A stretch of DNA of 58,131 nucleotides from Catenovulum agarivorans DS-2 (GCF_000568405.1 NZ_ARZY01000030.1:1-58131); one strand, 5' to 3'; counted from the stretch's first letter, positions 18,622 to 28,032 are shown. A program made the numbers and translations. The notes: generated by a model from the letters alone, not told the origin.

Positions 18622-20421
18622 ATGAGCGCAATCAACCTAACAATCAGTGAATTACGCCAAGCATATAGCAATAACACCCTAACTGCAGAATCGGTTATAT
18701 TTGCCGCTGTTGATAAAGCAAAAGCACAACAAGCCGACACAGGCCAGGCTATCTGGCTGAACATATTGTCCGAACAACAAATCAATGCGTATTTAGCCAA
18801 CTTAAAAGATAAATCGCCACAAACACATCCACTCTATGGCATCCCTTTTGCGATCAAAGACAACATTGATTTGGCCCATGTACCAACAACAGCAGCTTGC
18901 CCACAGTTTAGTTACATCCCAGAAAAATCAGCATTTGTTGTAGAAAAATTAATAGACGCGGGCGCTATTCCAATTGGAAAAACCAATCTAGACCAGTTTG
19001 CAACTGGGCTAGTTGGTACACGCTCACCCTATGGTGAAACCCCAAATGCATTTAATGCGGATTATATTTCTGGCGGTTCAAGCTCAGGTTCAGCGGTAGC
19101 AACTGCCTCTGCTACAGTAAGTTTCGCTTTGGGTACAGATACTGCAGGTTCAGGTCGAGTGCCAGCCTGCTTTAATAATCTCATAGGCCTAAAACCAACT
19201 AAAGGATTGTTATCAACCGCAGGCGTGGTACCTGCTTGTCGCAGCTTAGACTGTGTCAGTATTTTTGCGTTAACTGCCAATGATGCAAATACTGTGTTTC
19301 AGGTTGCAGCCGAATATGATGTTGATGATTGTTATGCACGAACCAACCCCTTAGCCAACCAACAGCCGGTAGCAGTCAAACAAGATTTTACCTTTGCAAT
19401 TCCACTAGCTGACCAGCTCGAGTTTTTTGGTGACCAAGCCTATCAAACAGAATTCAACAAAGCGGTGTCTAAGCTTGAAAAGTTAGGCGGGCACAAACTC
19501 GAATTAGATTTTTCCCCCATGCTACAAGCAGCCAAATTATTGTATGAGGGTCCTTGGGTAGCAGAGCGGTATTTAGCCACAAAAGAGGTTATCGAAAACA
19601 CACCGCAAGCTATGCTAGAGGTTACTCACAGCATAATTTCGGCTGGAAACAAACCTTTCGCAACCGATTGTTTTGCCGCTTTGTACAAATTACAAGCGTT
19701 GAAAAAACAGGCAGATTTACTGGTTGAGCAAGCTGACTTTTTAGTCACTCCAACCGCAGGACGACATTATACTCGCAATGAGATAAGCCAAAATCCGATA
19801 GGGTTTAATTCAAACCTTGGTTACTACACCAATTTTATGAATTTATTAGATTTTGCAGCCATTGCAGTACCAACGAGCTTTACCAGCAATAAAATGCCAT
19901 TTGGTATCACTCTGTTCAGCTTTGCCTTACAAGACCAAAAACTGCTGGCTTATGCTGATAAAATAATGCAGCACAATAAACTCAGCTTAGGGGCAACAAA
20001 CTTGCCGTTTACTTCCGCCCCTTTACCTTCCAACAACCTGGGTTTTATTGATATAGTGGTCTGTGGAGCCCACCTATCTGGAATGGCGCTTAATTGGCAA
20101 TTGACCGAACGCAACGCTGTATTGCTAGAGCAAACCACCACAGCCAAAGCCTATCAAATGTATGCTGTAGCGGGCACAGTCGAACGACCAGCACTCATTC
20201 GCTCTAATCAAAATACTCAATGTTTTGAAGTTGAAGTATGGAGAATGCCCACAGAACATTTTGCTTCGTTTGTTCAAGGCATTGCTCAACCTTTAGGTAT
20301 AGGTAAAGTTGAACTGATAGATGGCCGCTTTATTAACGGATTTATTGCTGAAAGTAGCGCACAAACTGGTAAAAACATTAGCGAGTTTGGCAGCTGGCGT
20401 AAATACAAACAAACACAATAA
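18622..20421 (+). CDS. atzF: Allophanate hydrolase
   Basis: Hydrolyses allophanate to ammonia and CO2, the last step of guanidine (or urea amidolyase) breakdown. 599 residues: an amidase-signature domain (1 to about 450) and the C-terminal domain typical of full-length allophanate hydrolases (LGFIDIVVCGAHLSGMALN onward, split near residue 474). The Ser-cisSer-Lys triad is visible as K79, S153 and S177, with the 74- and 24-residue spacing of AtzF. The Shine-Dalgarno GGAGG lies inside the end of the carboxylase gene and there is only one base between the two genes. The symbol follows AtzF/DUR-type usage. Confidence 0.92.
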   Translation: MSAINLTISELRQAYSNNTLTAESVIFAAVDKAKAQQADTGQAIWLNILSEQQINAYLANLKDKSPQTHPLYGIPFAIKDNIDLAHVPTTAACPQFSYIPEKSAFVVEKLIDAGAIPIGKTNLDQFATGLVGTRSPYGETPNAFNADYISGGSSSGSAVATASATVSFALGTDTAGSGRVPACFNNLIGLKPTKGLLSTAGVVPACRSLDCVSIFALTANDANTVFQVAAEYDVDDCYARTNPLANQQPVAVKQDFTFAIPLADQLEFFGDQAYQTEFNKAVSKLEKLGGHKLELDFSPMLQAAKLLYEGPWVAERYLATKEVIENTPQAMLEVTHSIISAGNKPFATDCFAALYKLQALKKQADLLVEQADFLVTPTAGRHYTRNEISQNPIGFNSNLGYYTNFMNLLDFAAIAVPTSFTSNKMPFGITLFSFALQDQKLLAYADKIMQHNKLSLGATNLPFTSAPLPSNNLGFIDIVVCGAHLSGMALNWQLTERNAVLLEQTTTAKAYQMYAVAGTVERPALIRSNQNTQCFEVEVWRMPTEHFASFVQGIAQPLGIGKVELIDGRFINGFIAESSAQTGKNISEFGSWRKYKQTQ

Positions 20422-20435
20422 CAGCCACTAACACA

Positions 20436-20465
20436 ATGAGGTTTATTCTGCTGAATAAACCTCAT
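20436..20465 (+). terminator. Perfect 12-bp hairpin after the guanidine operon
   Basis: Arms 20436-20447 and 20454-20465 pair perfectly around a 6-nt loop, 14 bp after the allophanate hydrolase stop. No T-run follows (CTCCCCC instead), so it may be a 3'-end stabiliser or a Rho-assisted stop rather than a classic intrinsic terminator. Confidence 0.5.
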
Positions 20466-20570
20466 CTCCCCCACCATGATTAATTCAATTATTTTCTTCA
20501 TCTTGTTCTGATATGATGCAAGCAAACAAACGCTGTTCGACAACAAATAATCATAAGTTCAAGGAATAAC

Positions 20571-23309
20571 ATGTACAAATATCTCGGGTTGCTCACGTTA
20601 ACTATCTCATTGCAAACGCAAGCGCAAGGACTGGTTGAACAAAACGAAACATCCGTTGCTCACGATAAAACTTATTACACAAAAGATGTTGCCAATACCC
20701 GACTCATCTTTCCTAAAGAACATAAACAGCATGCCGAACATGCGGCTGCTGTCGAAGCATATTTGCAACAGCAATACCAACAAACCTTTGGTTTTGCGTT
20801 AGACGATACTTTATACGTTGGCTTAATGTCATCGCACAATCAAATTGCCAACGGTTTTGCCACCCCCTACCCAGTCAACAGACAAATCAACTATATGGGC
20901 GGTGCACAAATGGTCGACTATTTTGCTGCCACCTCATGGTTAGATACCCTGTTATTGCACGAAACCGCGCATAATTATCAAACGACCGCCAAAAATAATT
21001 TTGTTTCTAAAACCTTGCACAAGGTTTTAGGCAACGGCAGTCTAATGTCGCCGATTATACCAAGCATTCATCCAAATATTTTTGAGTCAAGCTTTATCTT
21101 AGAAGGTAATGCAATCTTAAATGAGTCGTGGCATGGCAATGGTGGTCGCTTGTATAGTGGTTTATATCGAGCTATGACAAATGTCCATGCTAAGGCTGGT
21201 TATTTAACTCCAGAGCGCATGTACAACAGCACACTGAATTTTCCATATGCGGAAGGTTTTTATATTTTTGGCTCACAATATCAACATTATTTAGCCGAGC
21301 AGTATGGTTTAGATAAAGTAAATAAGTATTTTAAGATGCGCTCACGCCACTGGTATTGGCCGTTTATGGTAAACCGTCCGATGCGCAATACCTTAGGCAT
21401 TAATTTCAATGATAGCTTGTTTGCTTGGCAACAAAAATTACGACAAGACACACAAGATATGCAATTTGCCAAGGGTAAAAGAGTCGCAACGTCTAAACAG
21501 TTTTCGCCGATGAATCGCCAGGCAGAGCAGATTATATTTTTAACCAACCCTGATGCGGTGAGTGCGCCTGTTTTAAATCAGTTTCAGATATCAACAGCTA
21601 AGTTACAAACTGCCAAAACCAGCTTAGCTCTGGGTAAAGTGTTTGCCATCGATGACAGTTTTTACACAGTATCCTCCAGAAGAACATCAGTTTGGCGCAG
21701 CCAACAAGGTTTATTTAACGACAATGCAACCATCAAACAAAACTCTGAAGGTAAAATAGTTCAAGGCTACCTACAAGATGGCCGCGCGGTTTATTTTGAA
21801 AGCAGCCAATCATTTGAACAACCTCAGCTATACGTGGGTGATAAATTCTATGCTCAAGTAAACTCCTCCGTGCTAGTCCATCAAGATAATTTATACTATT
21901 TTGTGCAAAGTGGCCGCGAGCGTACACTATTCAAAAACAATCAGGCACTGGTTAGTTTTACTGGCCACTACGGCATAGTGGTTGATGTCGATGAGCAAGG
22001 ACATGTTTATTTTATTGCCAATAGTCGATATGGCAGCAGCTTATATCGCACTAATCGAGGCACAATTGAACGAGTGCTCACAGCAGATAACGTGATAGAT
22101 GCAAAACTAGTTAACAACCAAATATTAGTCTCCGCCATTGCCGCCAACGAATACTATTATGCTTTAGAGACTCCACAAGTCAGCCAGCAAACACCTTTTG
22201 TCGTCAATTTGCTGTGGGATAAACAAAGCTTAACTGAACAACAACCACAAGTTGCCGTTACCGAGTTACCAGATAAAAAAATCACTGATGAAAAAACCTA
22301 TGGTTTATTGAATAACCTCAGATTTAGCGGTGCACACATTGCGTTAGGTAGTGTGACTGAAGAAAATGACAAAGGTGAAGAAGAGATTAAAACCCTCTAC
22401 AACGTGCAAGCCATTATTGCCGACCCTTTAAATAGAACACAAATTGGATTGTGGGCAATGCGTGATAGCGATTACTCAGATTTAATTGGCGTGCGTATTA
22501 GCAACAACCAATCATTTGCTTTGCTGGGCCTACAAGCCTATTACGTTGCCAATAATGGCTTTGACGATGTCAGTGAAACACAAACGCGTGATTCTGGTTT
22601 TGCCGCACAAATCAAAATTCCGTTTTTACACACGGGTTTTTGGCGAGCCGAAATTGATACAAATTACTACCAAGACTACAAACTAAATGAGCGTGAGCCG
22701 TTATCAGTTGCATTGAATATCAGCCGCACCGAGCACTATGCTAATAGCTGGTTATATAACGAGGCTTTTGCTGTAAGTGCCTACGCAACTGAAGATAGAG
22801 AAAGCAAAATAACAGGTGGGCAAATGTTGCTAGCAACCGACCTTGCCAATGAGTTTTACCTACAAGGAAAAATAAAACATTCACAAAGTAATCTGCAAAG
22901 CATAGATCCACTCAATCGTTTGGGTGTTGAACTGCAAGATACCTACGAATTTACCAATCCAGATCCAAGTAAATTTGTTTTGCCTTCACTTAAGGGAGAC
23001 CTATTCGCTAAATCAGTCTCTTTTGCAGAAGTTTCTGCATCTAAAGTATTCAACTTTTCATGGTATTCGTTAAAGTCGCCTTTCTCACTGCGCCGTGAGA
23101 AGCTTGCATTAGCTTTTAGGCACTATGATATTGAGCAAGCGAATAATTTAGTTGATGTAAAAATCAACCAAATGGTTGTGGGATTGGACTTTGATATTTT
23201 GTTGATGAACAAACTTAATCTAACCCTTGGCCTGCAATATATTTATAGTGACGATGATTTAATAACCGAACAAAATAAATTTCAGTTTGGTTTTAATTTA
23301 CCGCTATAG
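20571..23309 (+). CDS. Exported putative zinc metallopeptidase with predicted outer-membrane barrel (unrecognised family)
   Basis: 912 residues, not recognised as a named family. A short signal peptide ends near QTQAQG (residue 20). The N-terminal domain carries a gluzincin-like zinc motif H130-E-T-A-H134 and, 44 residues on, a possible third ligand E178 in LEGNAILNE. The middle (about 340-560) has short repeated beta-rich units (YLQDGRAVYFES, NLYYFVQSG, GHVYFIAN, SLYRT) that resemble a beta-propeller. The C-terminal part (about 600-912) alternates like an outer-membrane barrel and ends in FQFGFNLPL. A good AAGGA precedes the ATG. It is probably surface- or periplasm-facing; substrate unknown. 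It stands alone between the guanidine operon and tcdA. Confidence 0.7.
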   Translation: MYKYLGLLTLTISLQTQAQGLVEQNETSVAHDKTYYTKDVANTRLIFPKEHKQHAEHAAAVEAYLQQQYQQTFGFALDDTLYVGLMSSHNQIANGFATPYPVNRQINYMGGAQMVDYFAATSWLDTLLLHETAHNYQTTAKNNFVSKTLHKVLGNGSLMSPIIPSIHPNIFESSFILEGNAILNESWHGNGGRLYSGLYRAMTNVHAKAGYLTPERMYNSTLNFPYAEGFYIFGSQYQHYLAEQYGLDKVNKYFKMRSRHWYWPFMVNRPMRNTLGINFNDSLFAWQQKLRQDTQDMQFAKGKRVATSKQFSPMNRQAEQIIFLTNPDAVSAPVLNQFQISTAKLQTAKTSLALGKVFAIDDSFYTVSSRRTSVWRSQQGLFNDNATIKQNSEGKIVQGYLQDGRAVYFESSQSFEQPQLYVGDKFYAQVNSSVLVHQDNLYYFVQSGRERTLFKNNQALVSFTGHYGIVVDVDEQGHVYFIANSRYGSSLYRTNRGTIERVLTADNVIDAKLVNNQILVSAIAANEYYYALETPQVSQQTPFVVNLLWDKQSLTEQQPQVAVTELPDKKITDEKTYGLLNNLRFSGAHIALGSVTEENDKGEEEIKTLYNVQAIIADPLNRTQIGLWAMRDSDYSDLIGVRISNNQSFALLGLQAYYVANNGFDDVSETQTRDSGFAAQIKIPFLHTGFWRAEIDTNYYQDYKLNEREPLSVALNISRTEHYANSWLYNEAFAVSAYATEDRESKITGGQMLLATDLANEFYLQGKIKHSQSNLQSIDPLNRLGVELQDTYEFTNPDPSKFVLPSLKGDLFAKSVSFAEVSASKVFNFSWYSLKSPFSLRREKLALAFRHYDIEQANNLVDVKINQMVVGLDFDILLMNKLNLTLGLQYIYSDDDLITEQNKFQFGFNLPL

Positions 23310-23324
23310 CCTGTTAGAAGTGGC

Positions 23325-23353
23325 TTGGGTATACATGCAAGATTAGATATAAT
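23325..23353 (+). promoter_or_regulatory. Sigma-70 promoter for tcdA
   Basis: TTGGGT (23325-23330), a 17-bp spacer and a perfect TATAAT (23348-23353) lie 34 bp before the tcdA start. Confidence 0.55.
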
Positions 23354-23387
23354 CGCGCTTTTGCAGTAACTAGGTAAAGGCATAGCA

Positions 23388-24173
23388 GTGCGTACAGACA
23401 ATTTCGACAACCGTTTTGGTGGCACCCAACGTTTATATGGCGTGGAAGGCCTACAAAAAATTAATGCAGCGCATGTTGCAGTTGTAGGTTTAGGTGGCGT
23501 TGGTAGTTGGATTGTAGAAGCTTTGGCGCGCAGTGGCATTGGTAAACTCAGTGTGTTCGACTTGGACGATATTTGTGTATCTAATACCAACAGGCAAATT
23601 CACGCTGTAACAGGCCAGTATGGCCAATCTAAGAGTCTAGCCATGGAGCAAAGGGTAAAATTAATCAACCCTGATTGTGTTGTAAATGCAGTTGAAGATT
23701 TTGTTGTTAAAGAGAACTTAGCTGAATACTTAACTGATGAACTCGATTATGTTGTCGACGCAACAGACAGTGTCCTATCTAAAGCAGCTATGGTTGCACA
23801 TTGTAAACGCAATAAAATTCGTATTGTTACAATCGGCGGTGCAGGCGGTCAGTTAGACCCAACCCAAATTAAAGTGGCCGACCTTGCCAAAACCATTCAA
23901 GACCCGTTACTCGCTAAAGTGCGCAACACTTTGCGCCGTGAGTATAATTTTTCGAAAAATACCAAACGTAAATTTGGCGTAGAGGCAATTTATTCAACTG
24001 AGCAGTTAAAGTATCCAACCGCCTGTGGAGAGACTAGTTTGGCTAAACCTGAAAATGGTGAAGTGGCTAAGTTAGATTGTGCAACGGGTTTTGGTGCTGC
24101 AACAGTTGTCACTGGCACCTTTGGTTTTTTTGCTGCGTCTTTGGTTTTGAATAGAATTAGTGGTAATAAGTAG
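23388..24173 (+). CDS. tcdA: tRNA threonylcarbamoyladenosine dehydratase TcdA (CsdL)
   Basis: E1-like enzyme that cyclises t6A37 of tRNAs to ct6A with ATP. 261 residues from a GTG start. The Rossmann nucleotide loop GLGGVGSW lies at residues 34-41, followed by the E1-like segments DLDDICVSNTNRQ and DYVVDATDSVLSKA. The C-terminal CATGFGAATVVTG is typical of the ThiF/MoeB/TcdA family. It is monocistronic, with its own promoter. Confidence 0.93.
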   Translation: MRTDNFDNRFGGTQRLYGVEGLQKINAAHVAVVGLGGVGSWIVEALARSGIGKLSVFDLDDICVSNTNRQIHAVTGQYGQSKSLAMEQRVKLINPDCVVNAVEDFVVKENLAEYLTDELDYVVDATDSVLSKAAMVAHCKRNKIRIVTIGGAGGQLDPTQIKVADLAKTIQDPLLAKVRNTLRREYNFSKNTKRKFGVEAIYSTEQLKYPTACGETSLAKPENGEVAKLDCATGFGAATVVTGTFGFFAASLVLNRISGNK

Positions 24174-24213
24174 TTCAGGAATAGTTGCTGCTAGACTCAA
24201 TGAACTATGCCAC

Positions 24214-24323
24214 AAAGTGCTAGGCCATAACTTTCGCAAAAACGCTGCAAGTACGTCCATGTAAGCTTCGCTTTTTCATCCCTGAAAAAGAGATTTTGCT
24301 CTAAGTTATTGCCCCAGCACTTT
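24214..24323 (+). repeat. MITE-like repeat, copy A
   Basis: About 110 bp bounded by imperfect ~20-bp inverted ends: AAAGTGCTAGGCCATAACTT on the left and, read inverted, AAAGTGCTGGGGCAATAACT on the right. The interior (CGCTTCGCTTTTTCATC, TGAAAAAGAGATTTTGCTC) is shared almost base for base with copy B at 50552-50661. No coding capacity; it looks like a small non-autonomous element or repetitive extragenic unit. Confidence 0.75.
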
Positions 24324-24437
24324 ATTACCACTTCAAGCGCTGCTTCAGCCTTCCAACCAATCGTATTTAAGCCTACTTTTACCGAACAATTTAACTTCTT
24401 GCAGAAACTTCTTTTTAGCAGCTGAATTGATGTGTGA

Positions 24438-24547
24438 AAGTTGGTTGGGAGTGTTTTTTGAAAAACTTCCAATCGGTAGGGATACCGTTTGAGAGCGGGC
24501 CATGGATGGCCTTGCAGCGATTTTTCAAAAAATATCCCAACCAACTT
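24438..24547. repeat. 28-bp inverted repeat with 55-bp loop
   Basis: The left arm 24438-24465 (AAGTTGGTTGGGA, three bases, TTTTTTGAAAAA) is the near-perfect inverse of 24521-24547. The loop contains a smaller palindrome GGCCATGGATGGCC. It may end tas transcription or be another mobile remnant. Confidence 0.6.
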
Positions 24548-24587
24548 GAGCTTCTATGCCACATAGTGCACAGCGGATTCGAAACAC

Positions 24588-25640
24588 CTAAAAAGGTGCT
24601 GGATATTGCTGTTGAACTTCAGCCACTTGTTGTAAAATTTCTTCCGATAACTCAATAGCAAAGGCATCGATATCTTCTTTTAGCTGCGCCATAGACGTAG
24701 CACCAATAATAGTAGAAGTAACCCCATCAACCTGATCACACCAAGCCAACGCCAACTGACTTGCTGTCATGCCATGCTGTTCAGCAATTTGTTTATAAGC
24801 AGCAACCGCTTTATGCGTGTTTTCAGTATCACGGAATAAACCATTGCGCTGAGCTTGACTCCAACGAGATCCTTCAGGTTTTGCCCCATTCAAATATTTG
24901 CCACTTAATACACCACCACCCAAAGGTGACCAAGGTAAATAAGCAACATCTTGGTGAACACAGTTTTCAATTAAATAAGGCCAGTCTTTAGCGTGCAACA
25001 AACTAAATTCATTTTGAATTGAAGTAATACGTGGCAAGTTGAATTCTTTACTCAATTGCACAAACTGATTAATCCCCCAAGGTGTGTCATCTGACAAACC
25101 TAAATAGCGAATTTTACCCGCTTTAACGGCCTGCTCTGCCGCTTGTAAAATTTCACGCATTTGCTGAGTATGCTGCTCGCCATCCACATCGGTAAACGAG
25201 ATAAAGTTTGGCATATGTTTACCAAAGTGCGGAGACGTTCGATTTGGCCAATGCAATTGGTATAAATCAATGCAATCAGTTTGCAAACGAGCCAACGAAT
25301 CATCAATCGCTTTAGTAACCGCTTCACCCGTTATATCACCACCATTACGGATCCAAGGCACACCATTACCAGCGATTTTGCTCGCAAGAATAAACTCCTC
25401 ACGGCGAGCTTTATTAGCGTTAATCCAGTTACCAATAATAGTTTCAGTAGCCCCATAAGTTTCAGCACTGGGTGGCACTGCATACATCTCTGCAGTATCA
25501 ATAAAGTTAATACCTTGCGCTAATGCATATTCAATTTGTTCATTTGCGTCTTGTTGAGTGTTTTGATTACCCCAAGTCATAGTACCTAAACACACACGTG
25601 AAACAGACAGGCCACTCGCCCCTAATTGGCTAAATTTCAT
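24588..25640 (-). CDS. tas: Aldo/keto reductase, Tas type
   Basis: 350 residues, close to E. coli Tas (346) throughout, for example SRVCLGTMTWGNQN, TIQNEFSLL and GKYLNGAKPEG. The aldo-keto reductase tetrad is recognisable as D48, Y53 (AEMYAVPP), K88 (LASKIAG) and H130 (YQLHWP). It is an NADPH-dependent carbonyl reductase with an unsettled natural substrate; the Tas name in E. coli comes from suppression of a tyrosine auxotrophy. Monocistronic, with repeats downstream and 220 bp of AT-rich sequence upstream. Confidence 0.88.
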   Translation of the reverse strand: MKFSQLGASGLSVSRVCLGTMTWGNQNTQQDANEQIEYALAQGINFIDTAEMYAVPPSAETYGATETIIGNWINANKARREEFILASKIAGNGVPWIRNGGDITGEAVTKAIDDSLARLQTDCIDLYQLHWPNRTSPHFGKHMPNFISFTDVDGEQHTQQMREILQAAEQAVKAGKIRYLGLSDDTPWGINQFVQLSKEFNLPRITSIQNEFSLLHAKDWPYLIENCVHQDVAYLPWSPLGGGVLSGKYLNGAKPEGSRWSQAQRNGLFRDTENTHKAVAAYKQIAEQHGMTASQLALAWCDQVDGVTSTIIGATSMAQLKEDIDAFAIELSEEILQQVAEVQQQYPAPF

Positions 25641-25860
25641 ACCTTTATAATCCCAATTAATTCATTCAAAATACTGTTTAAGATAACAAACTCATTCAAG
25701 CAAATAAATCAACATATCATCTTTAAACAATTGCCAAATTAGCACCAAACTACTGGCAGCATCTAACCACCAGCACATAATCCGAGACAAGATGCCGATT
25801 ACCTTCTAACCTAATATACATAGCAAATTTACAATAAACATAATTTAATTAGGGAAAAAT

Positions 25861-26121
25861 ATGGCTAATTCACACAATCGCGCTCAACAATATTGGCGAG
25901 CCAACCTCAAATTACTCACAATATGTCTTTGCATTTGGTTTGCAGTCTCTTTTGGTGCAGGCATTCTGCTAGCTGACTTTTTAAATCAGTGGCGAATCGG
26001 CGGTTACCCACTTGGATTTTGGTTTGCCCAGCAAGGTTCGATATATACCTTTGTCGGCTTAATATTCTTCTATGCCAAACAAATGAACAAACTCGACCAA
26101 CAATATCAACAAGGAGAATAA
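25861..26121 (+). CDS. DUF4212 small membrane subunit of a sodium:solute symporter
   Basis: 86 residues with two membrane helices (about 17-38 and 50-72) and the family pattern of YWRANLKL near the start and FWFAQQGSIYTFV. DUF4212 proteins are regularly encoded directly before a large solute:sodium symporter, as here (2-bp gap), and are taken to be its small subunit. Solute unknown; acetate-like monocarboxylates are the usual guess. Confidence 0.88.
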   Translation: MANSHNRAQQYWRANLKLLTICLCIWFAVSFGAGILLADFLNQWRIGGYPLGFWFAQQGSIYTFVGLIFFYAKQMNKLDQQYQQGE

Positions 26122-26123
26122 CA

Positions 26124-27905
26124 ATGGATTTGCAAAACATGATCTATCTTGTTGTAGGCTTCACTTTTTGTATTTACATGGGCATTGCAATTTTAGCCCG
26201 TGCGGGCAGCACTGGGGAATTTTACGTAGCGGGTAAAGGCATTCATCCTGTGGCAAACGGAATGGCAACCGCAGCAGACTGGATGTCTGCGGCATCTTTT
26301 ATTTCAATGGCAGGCTTAATTGCCTTTATCGGTTATGATGCATCTGCTTATCTAATGGGTTGGACTGGCGGTTACGTCTTACTCGCCTTGTTACTTGCCC
26401 CGTATTTACGTAAGTTTGGCAAGTTCACCGTCCCCGAATTTATTGGGGATCGCTTTTATTCAAATGGTGCTCGAATCGTTGCCGTTATCTGCCTTTTAGT
26501 TGCCTCAATTACCTATGTTATTGGCCAAATGAAAGGCGTAGGTGTCGCATTTAGCCGTTTTTTAGAAATTGAGTTTGAAGCTGGTGTTATGGTTGGCATG
26601 GCCATCGTATTTGTTTATGCGGTGTTAGGCGGAATGAAAGGCATCACCTACACCCAAATAGCCCAATATGTCATTTTAATATTTGCTTACACAGTGCCTG
26701 CGGTATTTATATCGCTACAACTTACAGGCAACCCTCTACCCCAGCTTGGTTTAGGCGCTGAAATGGCCAACGCTGATGGGTTATATCTATTAGATAAACT
26801 AGATGCAACACTCAAAGATTTAGGTTTTGCAGCCTTCACAGAACAAAAAGGCTCAGACATAAACCTACTGTTATTAACCCTATCACTTATGATAGGCACA
26901 GCAGGATTGCCACACGTCATTATTCGATTTTTTACTGTACCTGGGGTCAAAGAAGCACGCAGTTCAGCAGGTTGGGCATTGGTTTTTATTGCCATTTTGT
27001 ACACTACAGCTCCGGCGGTCGGTGCAATGGCGATGTTTAATTTATTAAAAACAGTCCAACCCGAAATAACCCAAGTTGCAGGCACCACTCAAACACACGC
27101 AAATAAAGTTCAATCACTGGCAGTTGCCGACAAACCACAATGGTTTAGCACGTGGGAAACGACAGGTTTGCTGCAAGTAGAAGACAAAAACGCCGATGGA
27201 CAAATCCAGTACTATAACGACAACAACCCAGAATTTTCACACACAGCAGCACAACAAGGTTGGCAAGGCAACGAGTTGACCAAAGTTGACCGCGATATTA
27301 TGGTGCTGGCCAATCCTGAAATAGCCCAGCTGCCCAATTGGGTGATTGCACTGGTTGCAGCTGGCGGGATTGCCGCAGCGCTATCCACCGCCGCGGGGTT
27401 ATTGTTAGCCATTTCTTCAGCGATTTCGCACGATTTACTTAAACGCACCTTTACCCCGAATATTTCAGAAAAAGCAGAGCTCAATGCCGGCCGCATTGCT
27501 ATGGCGTGTGCCATTTTAATTGCAGGATACTTAGGTATTAACCCACCTGGGTTTGCAGCACAAGTGGTTGCATTGGCTTTTGGTTTAGCCGCAGCCAGCA
27601 TTTTTCCAGCACTAATGATGGGTATTTTTAGTAAACGCATTAATAACTATGGTGCAACAGCAGGCATGTTGGCTGGATTAACCATCACATTATTGTATAT
27701 ATTCGCATACAAAGGTTTCTTTTTTGTCCCGGGTAGCGAGCTGTTTGCAAATACCCCTGATAATTGGTGGTTAGGCATTTCGCCAGAAGCGTTTGGCGCA
27801 ATAGGCGCATTAATCAACTTTATAGTCGCTAACCTAGTTGCAAGACTCAGCAAACAACCACCCGCCGAAATCGCCAACCTGATTGAAAGTATTCGGACGC
27901 CTTAG
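26124..27905 (+). CDS. Sodium:solute symporter family protein (DUF4212-associated type)
   Basis: 593 residues from the ATG at 26124, chosen because AAGGAG lies eight bases upstream; the open frame from 25989 overlaps the small-subunit gene and is rejected. It has about 13 predicted membrane helices and SSS landmarks (FYVAGKGIHPVANGMATAADWMSAASF split around residues 30-57, and GLPHVIIRFFTV). A hydrophilic loop of about 85 residues (310-400) is inserted before the GGIAAALSTAAGLLLAISSA region, which is typical of this subfamily. It probably couples uptake of a small carboxylate to Na+. A hairpin follows at 27919-27940. Confidence 0.88.
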   Translation: MDLQNMIYLVVGFTFCIYMGIAILARAGSTGEFYVAGKGIHPVANGMATAADWMSAASFISMAGLIAFIGYDASAYLMGWTGGYVLLALLLAPYLRKFGKFTVPEFIGDRFYSNGARIVAVICLLVASITYVIGQMKGVGVAFSRFLEIEFEAGVMVGMAIVFVYAVLGGMKGITYTQIAQYVILIFAYTVPAVFISLQLTGNPLPQLGLGAEMANADGLYLLDKLDATLKDLGFAAFTEQKGSDINLLLLTLSLMIGTAGLPHVIIRFFTVPGVKEARSSAGWALVFIAILYTTAPAVGAMAMFNLLKTVQPEITQVAGTTQTHANKVQSLAVADKPQWFSTWETTGLLQVEDKNADGQIQYYNDNNPEFSHTAAQQGWQGNELTKVDRDIMVLANPEIAQLPNWVIALVAAGGIAAALSTAAGLLLAISSAISHDLLKRTFTPNISEKAELNAGRIAMACAILIAGYLGINPPGFAAQVVALAFGLAAASIFPALMMGIFSKRINNYGATAGMLAGLTITLLYIFAYKGFFFVPGSELFANTPDNWWLGISPEAFGAIGALINFIVANLVARLSKQPPAEIANLIESIRTP

Positions 27906-27918
27906 CACAATATCAAAC

Positions 27919-27940
27919 AGGTTGCCTGCATGGGCAACCT
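27919..27940 (+). terminator. Hairpin after the symporter gene
   Basis: AGGTTGCC pairs with GGCAACCT around a 6-nt loop, 13 bp after the symporter stop, followed by AT-rich sequence rather than a clean T-run. Confidence 0.55.
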
Positions 27941-28032
27941 AATATTAAATATTTGTTCTGGTTAAAGTCTTACTTAACACACCTTGTGCTTTCCATTATC
28001 ATAGCCATTAATGAGACATCAGGGTTAGTTGC

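Larger units (their letters stand above)
24174..24587. other. 414-bp gene-free stretch filled with repeats
   Basis: Holds one ~110-bp terminal-inverted-repeat element (24214-24323) and a separate 28-bp inverted repeat (24438-24465 with 24521-24547). A 115-codon minus-strand frame crosses most of the stretch, but the second copy of the element at 50552 carries a one-base indel that would break it, so it is not treated as a gene. Confidence 0.75.

Noticed and set aside
24197-24544. 115-codon minus-strand frame as a gene
   Set aside because: It runs through repeat copy A and the 28-bp inverted repeat, and the other copy of the repeat carries a one-base indel that breaks the frame. No ribosome binding site was seen.
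25989-26123. Upstream start for the large symporter
   Set aside because: These 45 codons overlap the DUF4212 gene in another frame; the ATG at 26124 has a strong AAGGAG.
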